From Bacteroidota bacterium (lineage in GTDB: Bacteria > Bacteroidota > Rhodothermia > Rhodothermales > UBA10348), in the NCBI GenBank assembly GCA_027622005.1, contig JAQBZH010000002.1, positions 67,001-131,000 on the forward strand: DNA of 64,000 bases, in the 5' to 3' direction. Positions 1-7,471 of this stretch are shown here, piece by piece. The notes under the pieces were generated by a model. It made no database searches. It was not told the origin of the DNA and saw nothing but the letters and a program-made list of their open reading frames with translations. The translations under genes and the position numbers were made by a program. Within the stretch, counting starts at the first letter, position 1. Every line of letters begins with the position of its first letter.

Positions 1-2
1 TG

Positions 3-302
3 GGTGAAAAGGGGAGCTTGATAGGAATCGTCTCAAGGCAAGGCGCCGTTCGGGGAGCCAGTCAACAAGCAGGGTACTCTGCCTCAAAAGGAGGATTGGT
101 TCGCCTCGTCGAAGCTATTGGCGCAGAATATGAAGGTTCGGATCTCCATGTCCACGCGATTGCGCCTTCTACGATATTGTTCGAATCGGGGCAAAAAGGC
201 GGCATTCAAGCTTCCCAATTGCTTTCCTATTGTTTAATGCTTGCCAGCGATGAAGGCAAACAAACGAACGGCAAAATATTAGAAGCGTTTGGCGACGGGT
301 AA
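3..302 (+). CDS. SDR family oxidoreductase, C-terminal part (truncated by window edge)
   Basis: The frame is open to the left edge, so the true start lies outside the window. The visible 99 residues carry the short-chain dehydrogenase catalytic Tyr-x3-Lys in GYSASKGG, followed by the usual helix (LVRLVEAIGAEY) and a post-catalytic segment VHAIAPSTI matching the common V.AIAPG.. motif of SDRs. The end MLASDEGKQTNGKILEAFGDG matches the family's 'LASD.A..itG..l.vdGG' tail, though the last Gly-Gly is replaced. The substrate cannot be told. The stop lies 11 bases before the convergent end of the next gene. Confidence 0.8.
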   Translation, partial: GEKGSLIGIVSRQGAVRGASQQAGYSASKGGLVRLVEAIGAEYEGSDLHVHAIAPSTILFESGQKGGIQASQLLSYCLMLASDEGKQTNGKILEAFGDG

Positions 303-313
303 TTTAAGCGCTC

Positions 314-1459
314 TCAGCTTTCGCATTTAAACTCAATTTGCAAACCACGTCTCTTCACATCATCCAGGAATGATGGAATTGGAATGATGCTTTCTGGGCC
401 AGAAACACCACCCCCCGGTATGGCTCCACTGGCCAGAAAAACGGCAATTGAAGCAGCTGGAATGCCGGTACAGCGTTGAATGGCGCTCACTTTACGATCT
501 TCTTGATAGACATCGACTAATTCGTATGAACAGGTCACTTGCTGACCATCTTTCAAACCGGATGCGGAAGCGCGTGCTAGGACTACGTCCTCAAACGGTC
601 CTCCCAAACGCTGTTTAAGTCGGCGTGCTAAAACGTCTCGATAGGTCAGGTGGGTCTGGGCATCGATGGCTCGCTTTTCACCGAAGCCTAGGGAAAGCAA
701 AAACCCCATTTGTTCGGCGTGTCCCGGCCATCGAATGGACTTATGGGTTAAGCTACTGAGCTGACTGTTAGACAGTTTCCAAAGCGTTTCGAGGTCACCG
801 GCTGTGTAAAATGCTTCCATATTTGGGTAATCCGCGCCAAACGAAAGGTGCTCAATGCCTGTGAGAGGTGTTTTGAGCATCAGTTGGCCGTTTTCTACCA
901 CCCTAACTTCGTTCGTGTAATCGTCAAGGAGTTTATCGGCTGACCAACCGATTCTGAAGTTAAATGGAGGCTGGGGGTGCAGAGGAACGTCGCCAACCCA
1001 AATTTGGGCGGACTCGGGTTTATCCAAATATTGGATGGCTGAATGACACAACATGTGGACGAGCCCTGGATCTAATCCACATCCCGGGACGACCCAAACC
1101 CCTTTGTCCTTGGCTAAAGGAGCCAATTTCACTTCTTCTCGGACGATGGCTGCAGCGCTTCCCAAATCACAATAATGGCTTCCGGCATTTACTGCAATGG
1201 TAGCCAGCAACGGATTGACTTCGGGAGAAGAACACCCCACGACACAGTCACTATCGTCTAACACGGCGGTTAACGTCCGTTTATTGCGTGCATCAACATT
1301 TACGGTCCGAACTTTTGGGCTGTCCAGACGCCTTTGAAGCTGGTCAAGAGCAGAGGACCGCGCGTCACAAATGCGAATTAACTCAATGTCATCGTTTGAG
1401 ACCAATTCATGGGCAATAGCGGAGCCCATATTACCGGCCCCTACAATCGATATTTTCAT
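314..1459 (-). CDS. Saccharopine dehydrogenase-like NAD(P)-dependent oxidoreductase
   Basis: This 381-residue protein starts with a Rossmann nucleotide-binding motif GAGNMGSA (residues 7-14). An acidic segment (DARSS) follows the second strand, and the pattern DCVVGCSSPEVNPLLATIAVNAGSH is seen in the saccharopine dehydrogenase / carboxynorspermidine synthase superfamily, as is VVPGCGLDPGLVHML. These enzymes join or split amino acids by reductive amination; the exact substrate is not readable. It is the last gene of a tight minus-strand run from dnaX, 22 bases after the ABC permease. A diverged paralogue lies at 9261-10427. Lysine metabolism is possible but unproven. Confidence 0.8.
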   Translation of the reverse strand: MKISIVGAGNMGSAIAHELVSNDDIELIRICDARSSALDQLQRRLDSPKVRTVNVDARNKRTLTAVLDDSDCVVGCSSPEVNPLLATIAVNAGSHYCDLGSAAAIVREEVKLAPLAKDKGVWVVPGCGLDPGLVHMLCHSAIQYLDKPESAQIWVGDVPLHPQPPFNFRIGWSADKLLDDYTNEVRVVENGQLMLKTPLTGIEHLSFGADYPNMEAFYTAGDLETLWKLSNSQLSSLTHKSIRWPGHAEQMGFLLSLGFGEKRAIDAQTHLTYRDVLARRLKQRLGGPFEDVVLARASASGLKDGQQVTCSYELVDVYQEDRKVSAIQRCTGIPAASIAVFLASGAIPGGGVSGPESIIPIPSFLDDVKRRGLQIEFKCES

Positions 1460-1481
1460 GTAGATCTAAAGGGTTCCAAAA

Positions 1482-3185
1482 TTATCTAACGATGCTCGAT
1501 CGACTGGATCCACCAAAATAGGTTACCAAAAGGGTGGCCGAGCCAATTAAAACCATCAACAGGACCGAGTAGGCAGCAGCTGCCCCAAAATCATACAATC
1601 GGAGCTGGGAAAGGATCTCCACCGAAATCGGTCGATTGTCAAACACGTAAAGTAGAATGGATGATACAAATTCGCCTAGTGCTGTTACAAACGTGAGGAG
1701 CGTTCCCGCCAAAATGCCCGGTAAAATCGAGGGCAAAACCACCTTTCGAAAGGTCAACAAACCGCTGGCACCGAGGTCAAGGGAGGCGTCGGTTAGTCGA
1801 TCGTCATACGTTTCGAGCGCGGCGACCGTCGAGCGAACAATGAGGGGAATGTGTCGAATAAAATAAGCAAGGGGAAGCAGCCACAGGCTTCCGACCAGAA
1901 TCGCGCCGCCAGCAAGAGGACTTGGGCTGCTAAACGTTACGATCAGGTTTATGGCAATCACGGTTCCAGGAATCGCAAAAGGGAGAATGGAGAGTAGGCG
2001 TATAAAGGCTCTCCCGGGTAGTCGTCCCTTGACAATAAAGACGGCCGCAGCAACGCCAAACAGGAGATTTGCGACGGTCGCAGCCAAGGCCATTCGAAGA
2101 CTATTGAATATCGGCTGCGCTACGTCCTGCTGACTGAACAGATTGACATAATTGTCAAAAGTATATGCTTCAGGTAATATCTGCCAGGTCCAACTTCCCT
2201 CTTTTACAAAAGAGATCAAGATGATGGTCAAAATGGGTAGTGCCAGAAACACGATAATTGAAAGGGCCGCAATCAAGGCGAATAAACGACCCGCACCCGA
2301 TTGAATCGCGATTGGGGTGGGGGCTGAGCCTTTTGAGGCCGTCGAAACGCGAGAACCGCGGCGATTAAGCTCGATTAAGAGCAGAAAAAACAGGCAAATC
2401 AGCGTCAAAACGACCGAAACGGCAGCTGAATACTCCAAATTGCCGTTAACCTTATAGTTATAAATCTGCAGCGTTAGGAAGTTTTCAGTACCGGCAAATA
2501 GAAGCGGGGCCGTGAAGGACGCCATCGAAATCATAAAAACGAGTAGCGACGCACTAATCAACGAAGGTCTCAAGTGGGGGAGAATAATCTTTTGAAACGT
2601 CGTGGCGGGGTGCGCTCCGAGATCAGATGAGGCCTCAATTAGGTTTCGATCGACGTTTTGAAGGGCCGCGGAACAGAATAAATAGAAATAAACGTACATC
2701 GAGTATACGTGAACCAGCCATACCGCCCACATACCCTGAAAGGAAAAAGGCACCCTATCCAAGGCCAGCAGCGCCTGGATGCCTCTAGGCAGGATCCCGC
2801 TTTCCCCGTATAAAAACAAAAAAGCCAGCACTCCGACCAGAGGCGGAAGAGCCAGGGGCAACGCTGCCAAGGCTACCAGTGCTTTCTTGAGGGGAAATTC
2901 GTATCGGAAAAAGAGGTAGGACATGGTCGTTCCCAAAAAACCTGACCCCACGACCGTCCAAATCGAGATCCAAACGGAATTGTAAAGGGCCCTTCGGTTT
3001 CCCGAAGAAGTGCTTCCAAACAATTCAATCAGAACCTGGATTTTAAGACCGGACGCAAATAGCCTCAAAGACGGCCAGAGCACGTACCCCAGGAGAATAA
3101 CGGACAATGAAATCAGTAAAATCCAGTTGCTGGATCTGGAAAGGAGTCCTCCGGGGGCCGGCAATTTTGTTTTGGAACCGATCAT
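1482..3185 (-). CDS. ABC transporter permease with two fused permease domains (Fe3+/thiamine type)
   Basis: The 567-residue integral membrane protein has about 12 hydrophobic segments and two copies of the binding-protein-dependent permease EAA loop: EASSDLGAHPATTF near residues 183-196 and DASLDLGASGLLTF near 475-488, each followed by a short LP motif. The fused arrangement and length fit the FbpB/ThiP class that imports ferric iron or thiamine. The partner ATPase and periplasmic binding protein are not in this window, so the substrate is open. It starts 5 bases after the recR stop and ends 22 bases before the saccharopine-dehydrogenase-like gene, so it is very probably cotranscribed with both. 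Confidence 0.85.
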   Translation of the reverse strand: MIGSKTKLPAPGGLLSRSSNWILLISLSVILLGYVLWPSLRLFASGLKIQVLIELFGSTSSGNRRALYNSVWISIWTVVGSGFLGTTMSYLFFRYEFPLKKALVALAALPLALPPLVGVLAFLFLYGESGILPRGIQALLALDRVPFSFQGMWAVWLVHVYSMYVYFYLFCSAALQNVDRNLIEASSDLGAHPATTFQKIILPHLRPSLISASLLVFMISMASFTAPLLFAGTENFLTLQIYNYKVNGNLEYSAAVSVVLTLICLFFLLLIELNRRGSRVSTASKGSAPTPIAIQSGAGRLFALIAALSIIVFLALPILTIILISFVKEGSWTWQILPEAYTFDNYVNLFSQQDVAQPIFNSLRMALAATVANLLFGVAAAVFIVKGRLPGRAFIRLLSILPFAIPGTVIAINLIVTFSSPSPLAGGAILVGSLWLLPLAYFIRHIPLIVRSTVAALETYDDRLTDASLDLGASGLLTFRKVVLPSILPGILAGTLLTFVTALGEFVSSILLYVFDNRPISVEILSQLRLYDFGAAAAYSVLLMVLIGSATLLVTYFGGSSRSSIVR

Positions 3186-3190
3186 GCGTT

Positions 3191-3820
3191 TTAGACGCTT
3201 ACTCTGGCCTCTAGAGCACGGGTTAAAGTGGCTTCGTCCGTAAACTCCAAATCGCTACCGACAGAGATGCCCTGCGCTAACCGCGTAACTTTAATACCAA
3301 ATGGAGAAACCAGCTGCGAGATGTAGTAGGCTGTCGTATCGCCTTCAACGCTGGGATTCACCGCCAATATAACCTCTTTGGTTTTAACCATAGGTTCGCT
3401 TGTTACGGCCCCGCTCTTTCCATTTACCCGCCCAATTAATTCTCTGATTCTGAGGTCTTCAGGGCCGATGCCATCGAGCGGAGAAATCGCGCCGCCGAGA
3501 ACGTGATAGACACCATTAAAACCATGGGTGCGTTCGATGGCCATCACATCGTTTGGTTCTTCAACCACGCAGATAATCTCGTGATTACGCTTGCTCGAAG
3601 CACAAATGGGGCACGGATCGTGGTCGGTTACATTGAAACAAACGGAACAAAAAACGACTTTTTCTTTGACAGCGATAAGTGCTTTAGCCATTTGTTCGAC
3701 TTCGGACTTGGGAAGCTTTAGTACAAATGCCGCCAATCTTCTGGCTGTTTTGCGGCCAATACCCGGTAGACGAGCGAACTGGTCGACCAAGGATTCGACC
3801 GTTTCAGAAGTAAATTGCAT
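3191..3820 (-). CDS. recR: Recombination mediator protein RecR
   Basis: RecR works with RecO (and RecF) to load RecA onto SSB-covered single-stranded DNA at gaps. The 209-residue length is typical. An N-terminal helix-hairpin-helix is visible ([13 protein letters not shown], about residues 18-30), then a four-cysteine zinc site (C58, C61, C70, C73 in [16 protein letters not shown]), then the Toprim domain beginning [14 protein letters not shown] and containing [15 protein letters not shown]. It lies 11 bases downstream of ybaB and 5 bases upstream of the permease gene, in the classic dnaX-ybaB-recR order. Confidence 0.97.
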   Translation of the reverse strand: MQFTSETVESLVDQFARLPGIGRKTARRLAAFVLKLPKSEVEQMAKALIAVKEKVVFCSVCFNVTDHDPCPICASSKRNHEIICVVEEPNDVMAIERTHGFNGVYHVLGGAISPLDGIGPEDLRIRELIGRVNGKSGAVTSEPMVKTKEVILAVNPSVEGDTTAYYISQLVSPFGIKVTRLAQGISVGSDLEFTDEATLTRALEARVSV

Positions 3821-3831
3821 AGGAATGGGAA

Positions 3832-4170
3832 TTAAAGGCCGAAACGCCCCAGGTCCATTCCAGGCGGTAACAAACTGCCGGCGGACTTTGCCATTTCTTG
3901 TTTAGCGATGCTTGCTGCTTCTTCCAGTGCTTTGTTGACACCCGCCATGATAAGGTCCTCCAGCAACTCGACATCCGATGGATCGACCACTTCTTTTTCG
4001 ATAGAAATCGACGTAATTCGTTGCAGGCCATTGGCTGTAACCTTGACCATCCCGCCCCCAGCCTCTGCTGAAACCGTTTTGGTTCCTAAAGCCGTTTGAG
4101 CTTCAGCCATCTTTTTCTGCATATCCGCCATTTTGCTGATCATATCAGCCATGTTCAATCCGTCGCTCAT
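3832..4170 (-). CDS. ybaB: YbaB/EbfC family nucleoid-associated protein
   Basis: This 112-residue DNA-binding protein matches YbaB/EbfC, which forms dimers and coats DNA. The N-terminal Met-rich, Gln/Lys-rich helix ([16 protein letters not shown]) and the strand pattern [16 protein letters not shown] are diagnostic. The C-terminal helix [16 protein letters not shown] ends in a Pro/Gly tail with PPGMD, typical of the family. The start ATG at 4170 overlaps the stop of the small ORF 4167-4355 by 4 bases (ATGA). It sits between dnaX and recR, as in most bacteria. Confidence 0.96.
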   Translation of the reverse strand: MSDGLNMADMISKMADMQKKMAEAQTALGTKTVSAEAGGGMVKVTANGLQRITSISIEKEVVDPSDVELLEDLIMAGVNKALEEAASIAKQEMAKSAGSLLPPGMDLGRFGL

Positions 4171-4355
4171 GCTAACTCTGATTTAAGTAGTTGTATAACT
4201 TCGCACAACAAGATGAGGTCTTTTGCTAGTGAGATATGCTCTTCGACTTCAAAGTTAAGAGCTTTCAATCTCAATCTCAATCTCAATGCCATGCCATGCC
4301 ATGACAGACCGTAAACATTGATTCCAATATCGTACCCCGGAGTGCGGGCTACCAT
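4167..4355 (-). CDS. Possible small ORF between dnaX and ybaB containing tandem repeats
   Basis: A 62-codon frame runs from inside the dnaX stop region to an ATGA overlap with the ybaB start, so it tiles the gap exactly. I do not recognise the product. Its middle reads RLRLRLK because it contains the hexamer repeat at 4265-4288. Its end (SLAKDLILLCEVIQLLKSEL) would form an amphipathic helix, faintly like the last helix of Bacteroidota four-helix-bundle proteins. It may be a genuine coupled small gene, a remnant, or a frame that is open by chance. Confidence 0.3.
   Translation of the reverse strand: MVARTPGYDIGINVYGLSWHGMALRLRLRLKALNFEVEEHISLAKDLILLCEVIQLLKSELA
4265..4303. repeat. Back-to-back hexamer and pentamer microsatellites
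   Basis: On the plus strand TCAATC occurs three times in a row, followed by TCAATG. This runs directly into three copies of ATGCC and a final ATG. The whole tract lies in the short dnaX-ybaB gap and inside the small ORF 4167-4355. A change in hexamer number would keep the frame of that ORF, while a change in pentamer number would break it. Confidence 0.9.
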
Positions 4356-6367
4356 ACGATTTCGCCGCCGAAACGCTCCACAAGGATTCGTACGGCGGGG
4401 TAGTTTTCACACAAATGGTTTAGAGATTCACGAAGAGACGACTCCGAAGCCGGAATTTCATCTTTTTCCGATCTCGACCGCTCAATTCTAAAAGCGATTC
4501 CTTCAATTTTGAATCCGGTCAAATCATTTAATCGGTGGGTTAATTTGACACGTTCCGATCGAATGGCCTTCGCATGAAAGTCATCTGGAACACCCAAAAA
4601 GACCGTTTTAGAATCAAACGCGAAAATATGTGCCTGATTTAAAAACGAACCGAGTTGTTTTTCAGATTCCATCACGTCGGAAATCAAATCGAGCCACGCT
4701 GATCGAAGGGCCTGTATTTCGTTGGATTCTTCCCTGGCCGTTACGTCCGGTTCTGCTTCATGCGGCTCCATCACCATCACATCCTCGTCCTCTGATAACA
4801 AACCCTGATTATCGGGCCTTTGATTCGGACGATTGATGGCAGGCGGCTCAAAAAACAACGAAAGATCATTGGAGGAGGACATCGGCTCTGATTCTAGAGC
4901 CGGACGTCCGGAAGTTGCCCCCTCGAATAGCGGACGGGGCCCATCTACGTCCATACTTTCGAGGTCTAAAGCCGGGCCGCTGTCGTCATCGGCGACTTTA
5001 AGGATGGCGGGGACATGTGAGCTAGAACCCACATTCATTTCGGAACCCGTCGTTGAAACCTTAGGAGTAGGGGTCGGGGCCGGGGTCGGGGTCGGAATAG
5101 GAATCGGGGTTGAAGCCGGAGTAGGGGTAGGGGTCGTGGTCGGAATAGGAGTCGGAATGGCTGCTTTGGGGGGATCTTTTTCGATCCGAACAGCGCCCGT
5201 AACAGCCATTTTCTCCAAATTGTTGAGCTTTTCCAGAGCACTTCGAATATCAACCGAATTAGGAATGCTAGACATCCTGAGAAGCGCCATTTCCAAGCGG
5301 AGCCGTGGTTGTCGCGAAAGACGCAAGGAATCCGAAACCTCGCCAATTAGGTGAATCAACGTCATGAGTGTCGACTCGGAAAACTCCTTGCTGTGGGTTT
5401 TCAATTTCTTGCGGTCGGCATCGGTAGCATCAATGAGGCGTGGGTCATTCACGCTAAGGGCCACGAGTAGATTTCGAATATGTTCGGCAAGGCCATCGAC
5501 AAATTCTTGCAAATCGTATCCGGAGCGAATCATTCGATCAACAATCAAAATCATCTCCGAACCGTTTCCTGAAGCAATGGCCGCGGTGACTTCGAAGTAT
5601 ACATCGGAGCTCACAACCCCAAGTGCTTTGATCAATTCCGGGTAGGTAATAGTCGTTCCGCACAGCGAAACAGCTTGATCAAATACAGAGAGAGCGTCCC
5701 GCAAAGCACCGTCGCCTTTCCGGGCAATGAGCATCAGCGATTCATCGTCAACAGCAATATCCTCGGTGAGGCAAATCTGACGCAAATGGTCGACTGATTC
5801 CTGGGTCGCGATCCGGCGGAAATCAAATCGTTGACACCGTGATTGGATGGTCGGTAACACCTTGTGCGGCTCTGTGGTCGCAAAAATGAACATCGCATGC
5901 GGTGGCGGCTCTTCCAATGTTTTCAACAATGCACTGAAAGCCTCTTTGGTGAGCATGTGGACTTCGTCAATGATGAAAACCTTCATCCGATTGCCTTGAG
6001 GGGGGATCCGAACGGTATCCTGGAGGTCTCGAACGTGTTCTATCTTTCTGTTCGACGCGGCATCGATTTCAATAATATTCATGTTGCGTCCTTCTTCAAA
6101 AGACCGACATGAGATACAGTGACGGCAAGGCTCGGAAGGATCTTCTCGATCTTCGGCCGGTGTCGTGCAGTTAATCGCTTTCGCAACGATTCGAGCCACC
6201 GTAGTCTTCCCAACCCCCCTTGGGCCCGTAAACATATAAGCATGGGCCAGACGCTCGAGTCGAATCGCGTTTTTGAGCGTTTCGGTTACATGCTCCTGCG
6301 CTACCATATCCTTGAACAGCATGGGGCGGTACTTGCGAGCAGAAACGAGATACGTCGGGTTCGACAT
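4349..6367 (-). CDS. dnaX: DNA polymerase III subunit gamma/tau
   Basis: DnaX is the clamp-loader ATPase of the replicative polymerase. I start it at 6367 (MSNPTYLVSARKYRP), because that is where family homology normally begins; an in-frame upstream ATG at 6418 would add 17 unlikely residues. Walker A GPRGVGKTT is at 48-56, the zinc-binding cysteines are C67, C81, C84 and C87, Walker B is IIDEVHML at 132-139, and the sensor region is near TTEP (164-167). Residues 405-436 are almost pure Thr-Pro-Ile-Pro repeats linking the ATPase part to a tau-like C-terminal domain (about 545-672). No obvious slippery A-run for a gamma frameshift was found. Confidence 0.97.
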   Translation of the reverse strand: MSNPTYLVSARKYRPMLFKDMVAQEHVTETLKNAIRLERLAHAYMFTGPRGVGKTTVARIVAKAINCTTPAEDREDPSEPCRHCISCRSFEEGRNMNIIEIDAASNRKIEHVRDLQDTVRIPPQGNRMKVFIIDEVHMLTKEAFSALLKTLEEPPPHAMFIFATTEPHKVLPTIQSRCQRFDFRRIATQESVDHLRQICLTEDIAVDDESLMLIARKGDGALRDALSVFDQAVSLCGTTITYPELIKALGVVSSDVYFEVTAAIASGNGSEMILIVDRMIRSGYDLQEFVDGLAEHIRNLLVALSVNDPRLIDATDADRKKLKTHSKEFSESTLMTLIHLIGEVSDSLRLSRQPRLRLEMALLRMSSIPNSVDIRSALEKLNNLEKMAVTGAVRIEKDPPKAAIPTPIPTTTPTPTPASTPIPIPTPTPAPTPTPKVSTTGSEMNVGSSSHVPAILKVADDDSGPALDLESMDVDGPRPLFEGATSGRPALESEPMSSSNDLSLFFEPPAINRPNQRPDNQGLLSEDEDVMVMEPHEAEPDVTAREESNEIQALRSAWLDLISDVMESEKQLGSFLNQAHIFAFDSKTVFLGVPDDFHAKAIRSERVKLTHRLNDLTGFKIEGIAFRIERSRSEKDEIPASESSLRESLNHLCENYPAVRILVERFGGEIVW
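5060..5155 (-). repeat. Thr-Pro/Ile-Pro coding repeat inside dnaX
   Basis: About 96 bases on the coding strand encode a run of (Thr/Ile/Ala)-Pro dipeptides forming a stiff linker in DnaX. On the plus strand the tract is a G-rich imperfect repeat of GGGGTCGG-like units. The region is likely to vary in length between strains. It also creates a long antisense open frame rich in Gly-Val that is not a gene. Confidence 0.85.
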
Positions 6368-6528
6368 GGAAAAGAATGGTTGCGACAGGGATGGTTCAAG
6401 TAGACTACTTCGGGACAACCAACATAGTAGGAAAGCGCCGCCTTCGCAAGGTATTCCGGCTGAATCCTAACGGATTTACTGTAAGTTTTTACCCTTCCTA
6501 ATTGCTGGAAGAAGGGGCCAAAGGAATC

Positions 6529-6873
6529 TTACTTAAAGATATTCACTTTGAAAATGGTGGTAAGTAGAGAGGAAACCACTGCCTGTTTCATTTCGTCCAC
6601 CTTTACTAGCGTCAATCCAGCTTCTTTGAGTATGTGTAAACTTGTCCAATCCAACTGTGACTTGATTAACCACCTTAGGTCAGCAACGGACAACGCCCCG
6701 CTTGACGATTGAATGGTCCACTTCTGGATATTGACTGCGTTTTCCTTCACAATGGTACTCGCATTCTCTAGAAGGGATCGCTGAAGGCCAGGGAGAGTCC
6801 GTTGTAAATAGCTTCTGAATTGAGGTAAAAAATCCTCGATGAAGGTCTTTTCTGCGAAAGTATTATCGATCAT
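6529..6873 (-). CDS. Conserved hypothetical protein, second gene of a coupled small-gene pair
   Basis: I place the start at ATG 6873 rather than the upstream TTG at 6906, because GGAGGGG (6877-6883) lies just before 6873 and fits a ribosome binding site. That gives 114 residues, mainly helical, with no signal peptide or membrane segment. Visible blocks are FIEDFLPQFRSYL near the start and LRWLIKSQLD followed by LKEAGLTLVKVDEMKQAV near the end. From memory this resembles an uncharacterised Bacteroidota family ('..WL.KS..DL...L..AGLA..K.D..K'). Its start overlaps the stop of the lipoprotein gene 6863-7342 by 11 bases, implying translational coupling. Confidence 0.75.
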   Translation of the reverse strand: MIDNTFAEKTFIEDFLPQFRSYLQRTLPGLQRSLLENASTIVKENAVNIQKWTIQSSSGALSVADLRWLIKSQLDWTSLHILKEAGLTLVKVDEMKQAVVSSLLTTIFKVNIFK

Positions 6874-7342
6874 TAGCCCCTCCAATTTTTCCGCTTTCAA
6901 GGCCAATTATGGCATCAAAAGACTTTTCCACAAGTTTTTTAGCTTTTACGATAAAGGCCCTCGACAGCGTCGATTCGGATTCCCACCTTTTGAAAAAGCC
7001 CCCCAGAAGATGTCGGTCGGAATCGATCATGATCTTCCACTGCTCGGTTGAGTGCTCATTTTTGGGCCTACCCATGGCAAATTCGAAGGCCTTTTCCGTC
7101 CGGATTTGAAGCGTTTTTACCTTTGTCGCCGAATCTGTAAACGGTAATTCAGCCGCATCCATCAAGCGGAGGCTGTCGACTTTGAGATCGATCGCCATTT
7201 CGTAGGCAACCAAACTAAATGGCGCAATGGAAGACGCACAGGAAATAGGGGAAAAGCAGAAAGCCAGAAGGACAAGGTGCGATATTGTCCCTGAGAAGAG
7301 TGCTGATGAAAAACGTTTTTGCCGCCGAATCATAGATCCCAT
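6863..7342 (-). CDS. Conserved hypothetical lipoprotein, first gene of a coupled pair
   Basis: The 159-residue product has an N-terminal signal ending FCFSPISC, a plausible lipobox with Cys35 as the lipidated residue. The rest is helical and contains TEKAFEFAMGRPKNEHSTEQW and LLGGFFKRWESESTLS, then FDAIIGLESGKI at the end. From memory these match an uncharacterised Bacteroidota family that ends in this same way, so the gene appears full length rather than frameshifted into the next one. No function is known to me. A second ATG 9 bases inside is an alternative start. Confidence 0.8.
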   Translation of the reverse strand: MGSMIRRQKRFSSALFSGTISHLVLLAFCFSPISCASSIAPFSLVAYEMAIDLKVDSLRLMDAAELPFTDSATKVKTLQIRTEKAFEFAMGRPKNEHSTEQWKIMIDSDRHLLGGFFKRWESESTLSRAFIVKAKKLVEKSFDAIIGLESGKIGGANDR

Positions 7343-7471
7343 TTAATCCGAAAGAGAAGGCTCGTCATACGGAGATAAACGTATCTCCACGTTAAATTGC
7401 GACTTTGATGGTTTAGACTTCACCTTTGGTCGGGGAGCGGCAGGATGTACACCGGAAAGAAGATTATCCAT
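7343..7471 (-). CDS. Doubtful 42-codon ORF between dinB and the lipoprotein gene
   Basis: An ATG at 7471 opens a frame that ends in TAA directly abutting the lipoprotein ATG at 7342. The product would be a basic, Pro/Lys-rich peptide (AAPRPKVKSKPSKS) with an acidic end. Its first 27 bases are antisense to the start of dinB. The tight junction with the next gene is the only argument for it; I do not recognise it and it may be chance. Confidence 0.2.
   Translation of the reverse strand: MDNLLSGVHPAAPRPKVKSKPSKSQFNVEIRLSPYDEPSLSD
7371..7388. promoter_or_regulatory. Small palindrome in the dinB divergent promoter region
   Basis: GGAGATA and TATCTCC are separated by four bases, a perfect 7-base inverted repeat about 57 bases upstream of the dinB start and 30 bases upstream of the divergent lipoprotein start. 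It could be an operator for either gene. No match to a LexA box that I know could be made. Confidence 0.3.

Noticed and set aside
4833-5354. 173-codon plus-strand ORF rich in Gly-Val
   Set aside because: It is the antisense shadow of the Thr-Pro repeat and flanking tau region in dnaX; low-complexity composition only.
6419-6528. Possible small SRP RNA (ffs) upstream of dnaX
   Set aside because: The minus strand has GTTGGTTGTCCCG, like the 4.5S RNA start, but the conserved GGAAGGAAGCAG loop does not follow at the right distance.
6529-7342. Frameshifted single gene (pseudogene)
   Set aside because: The lipoprotein ends in what I recall as its family's native C-terminus, and the second gene has its own strong ribosome site and ATG, so two overlapping genes fit better.
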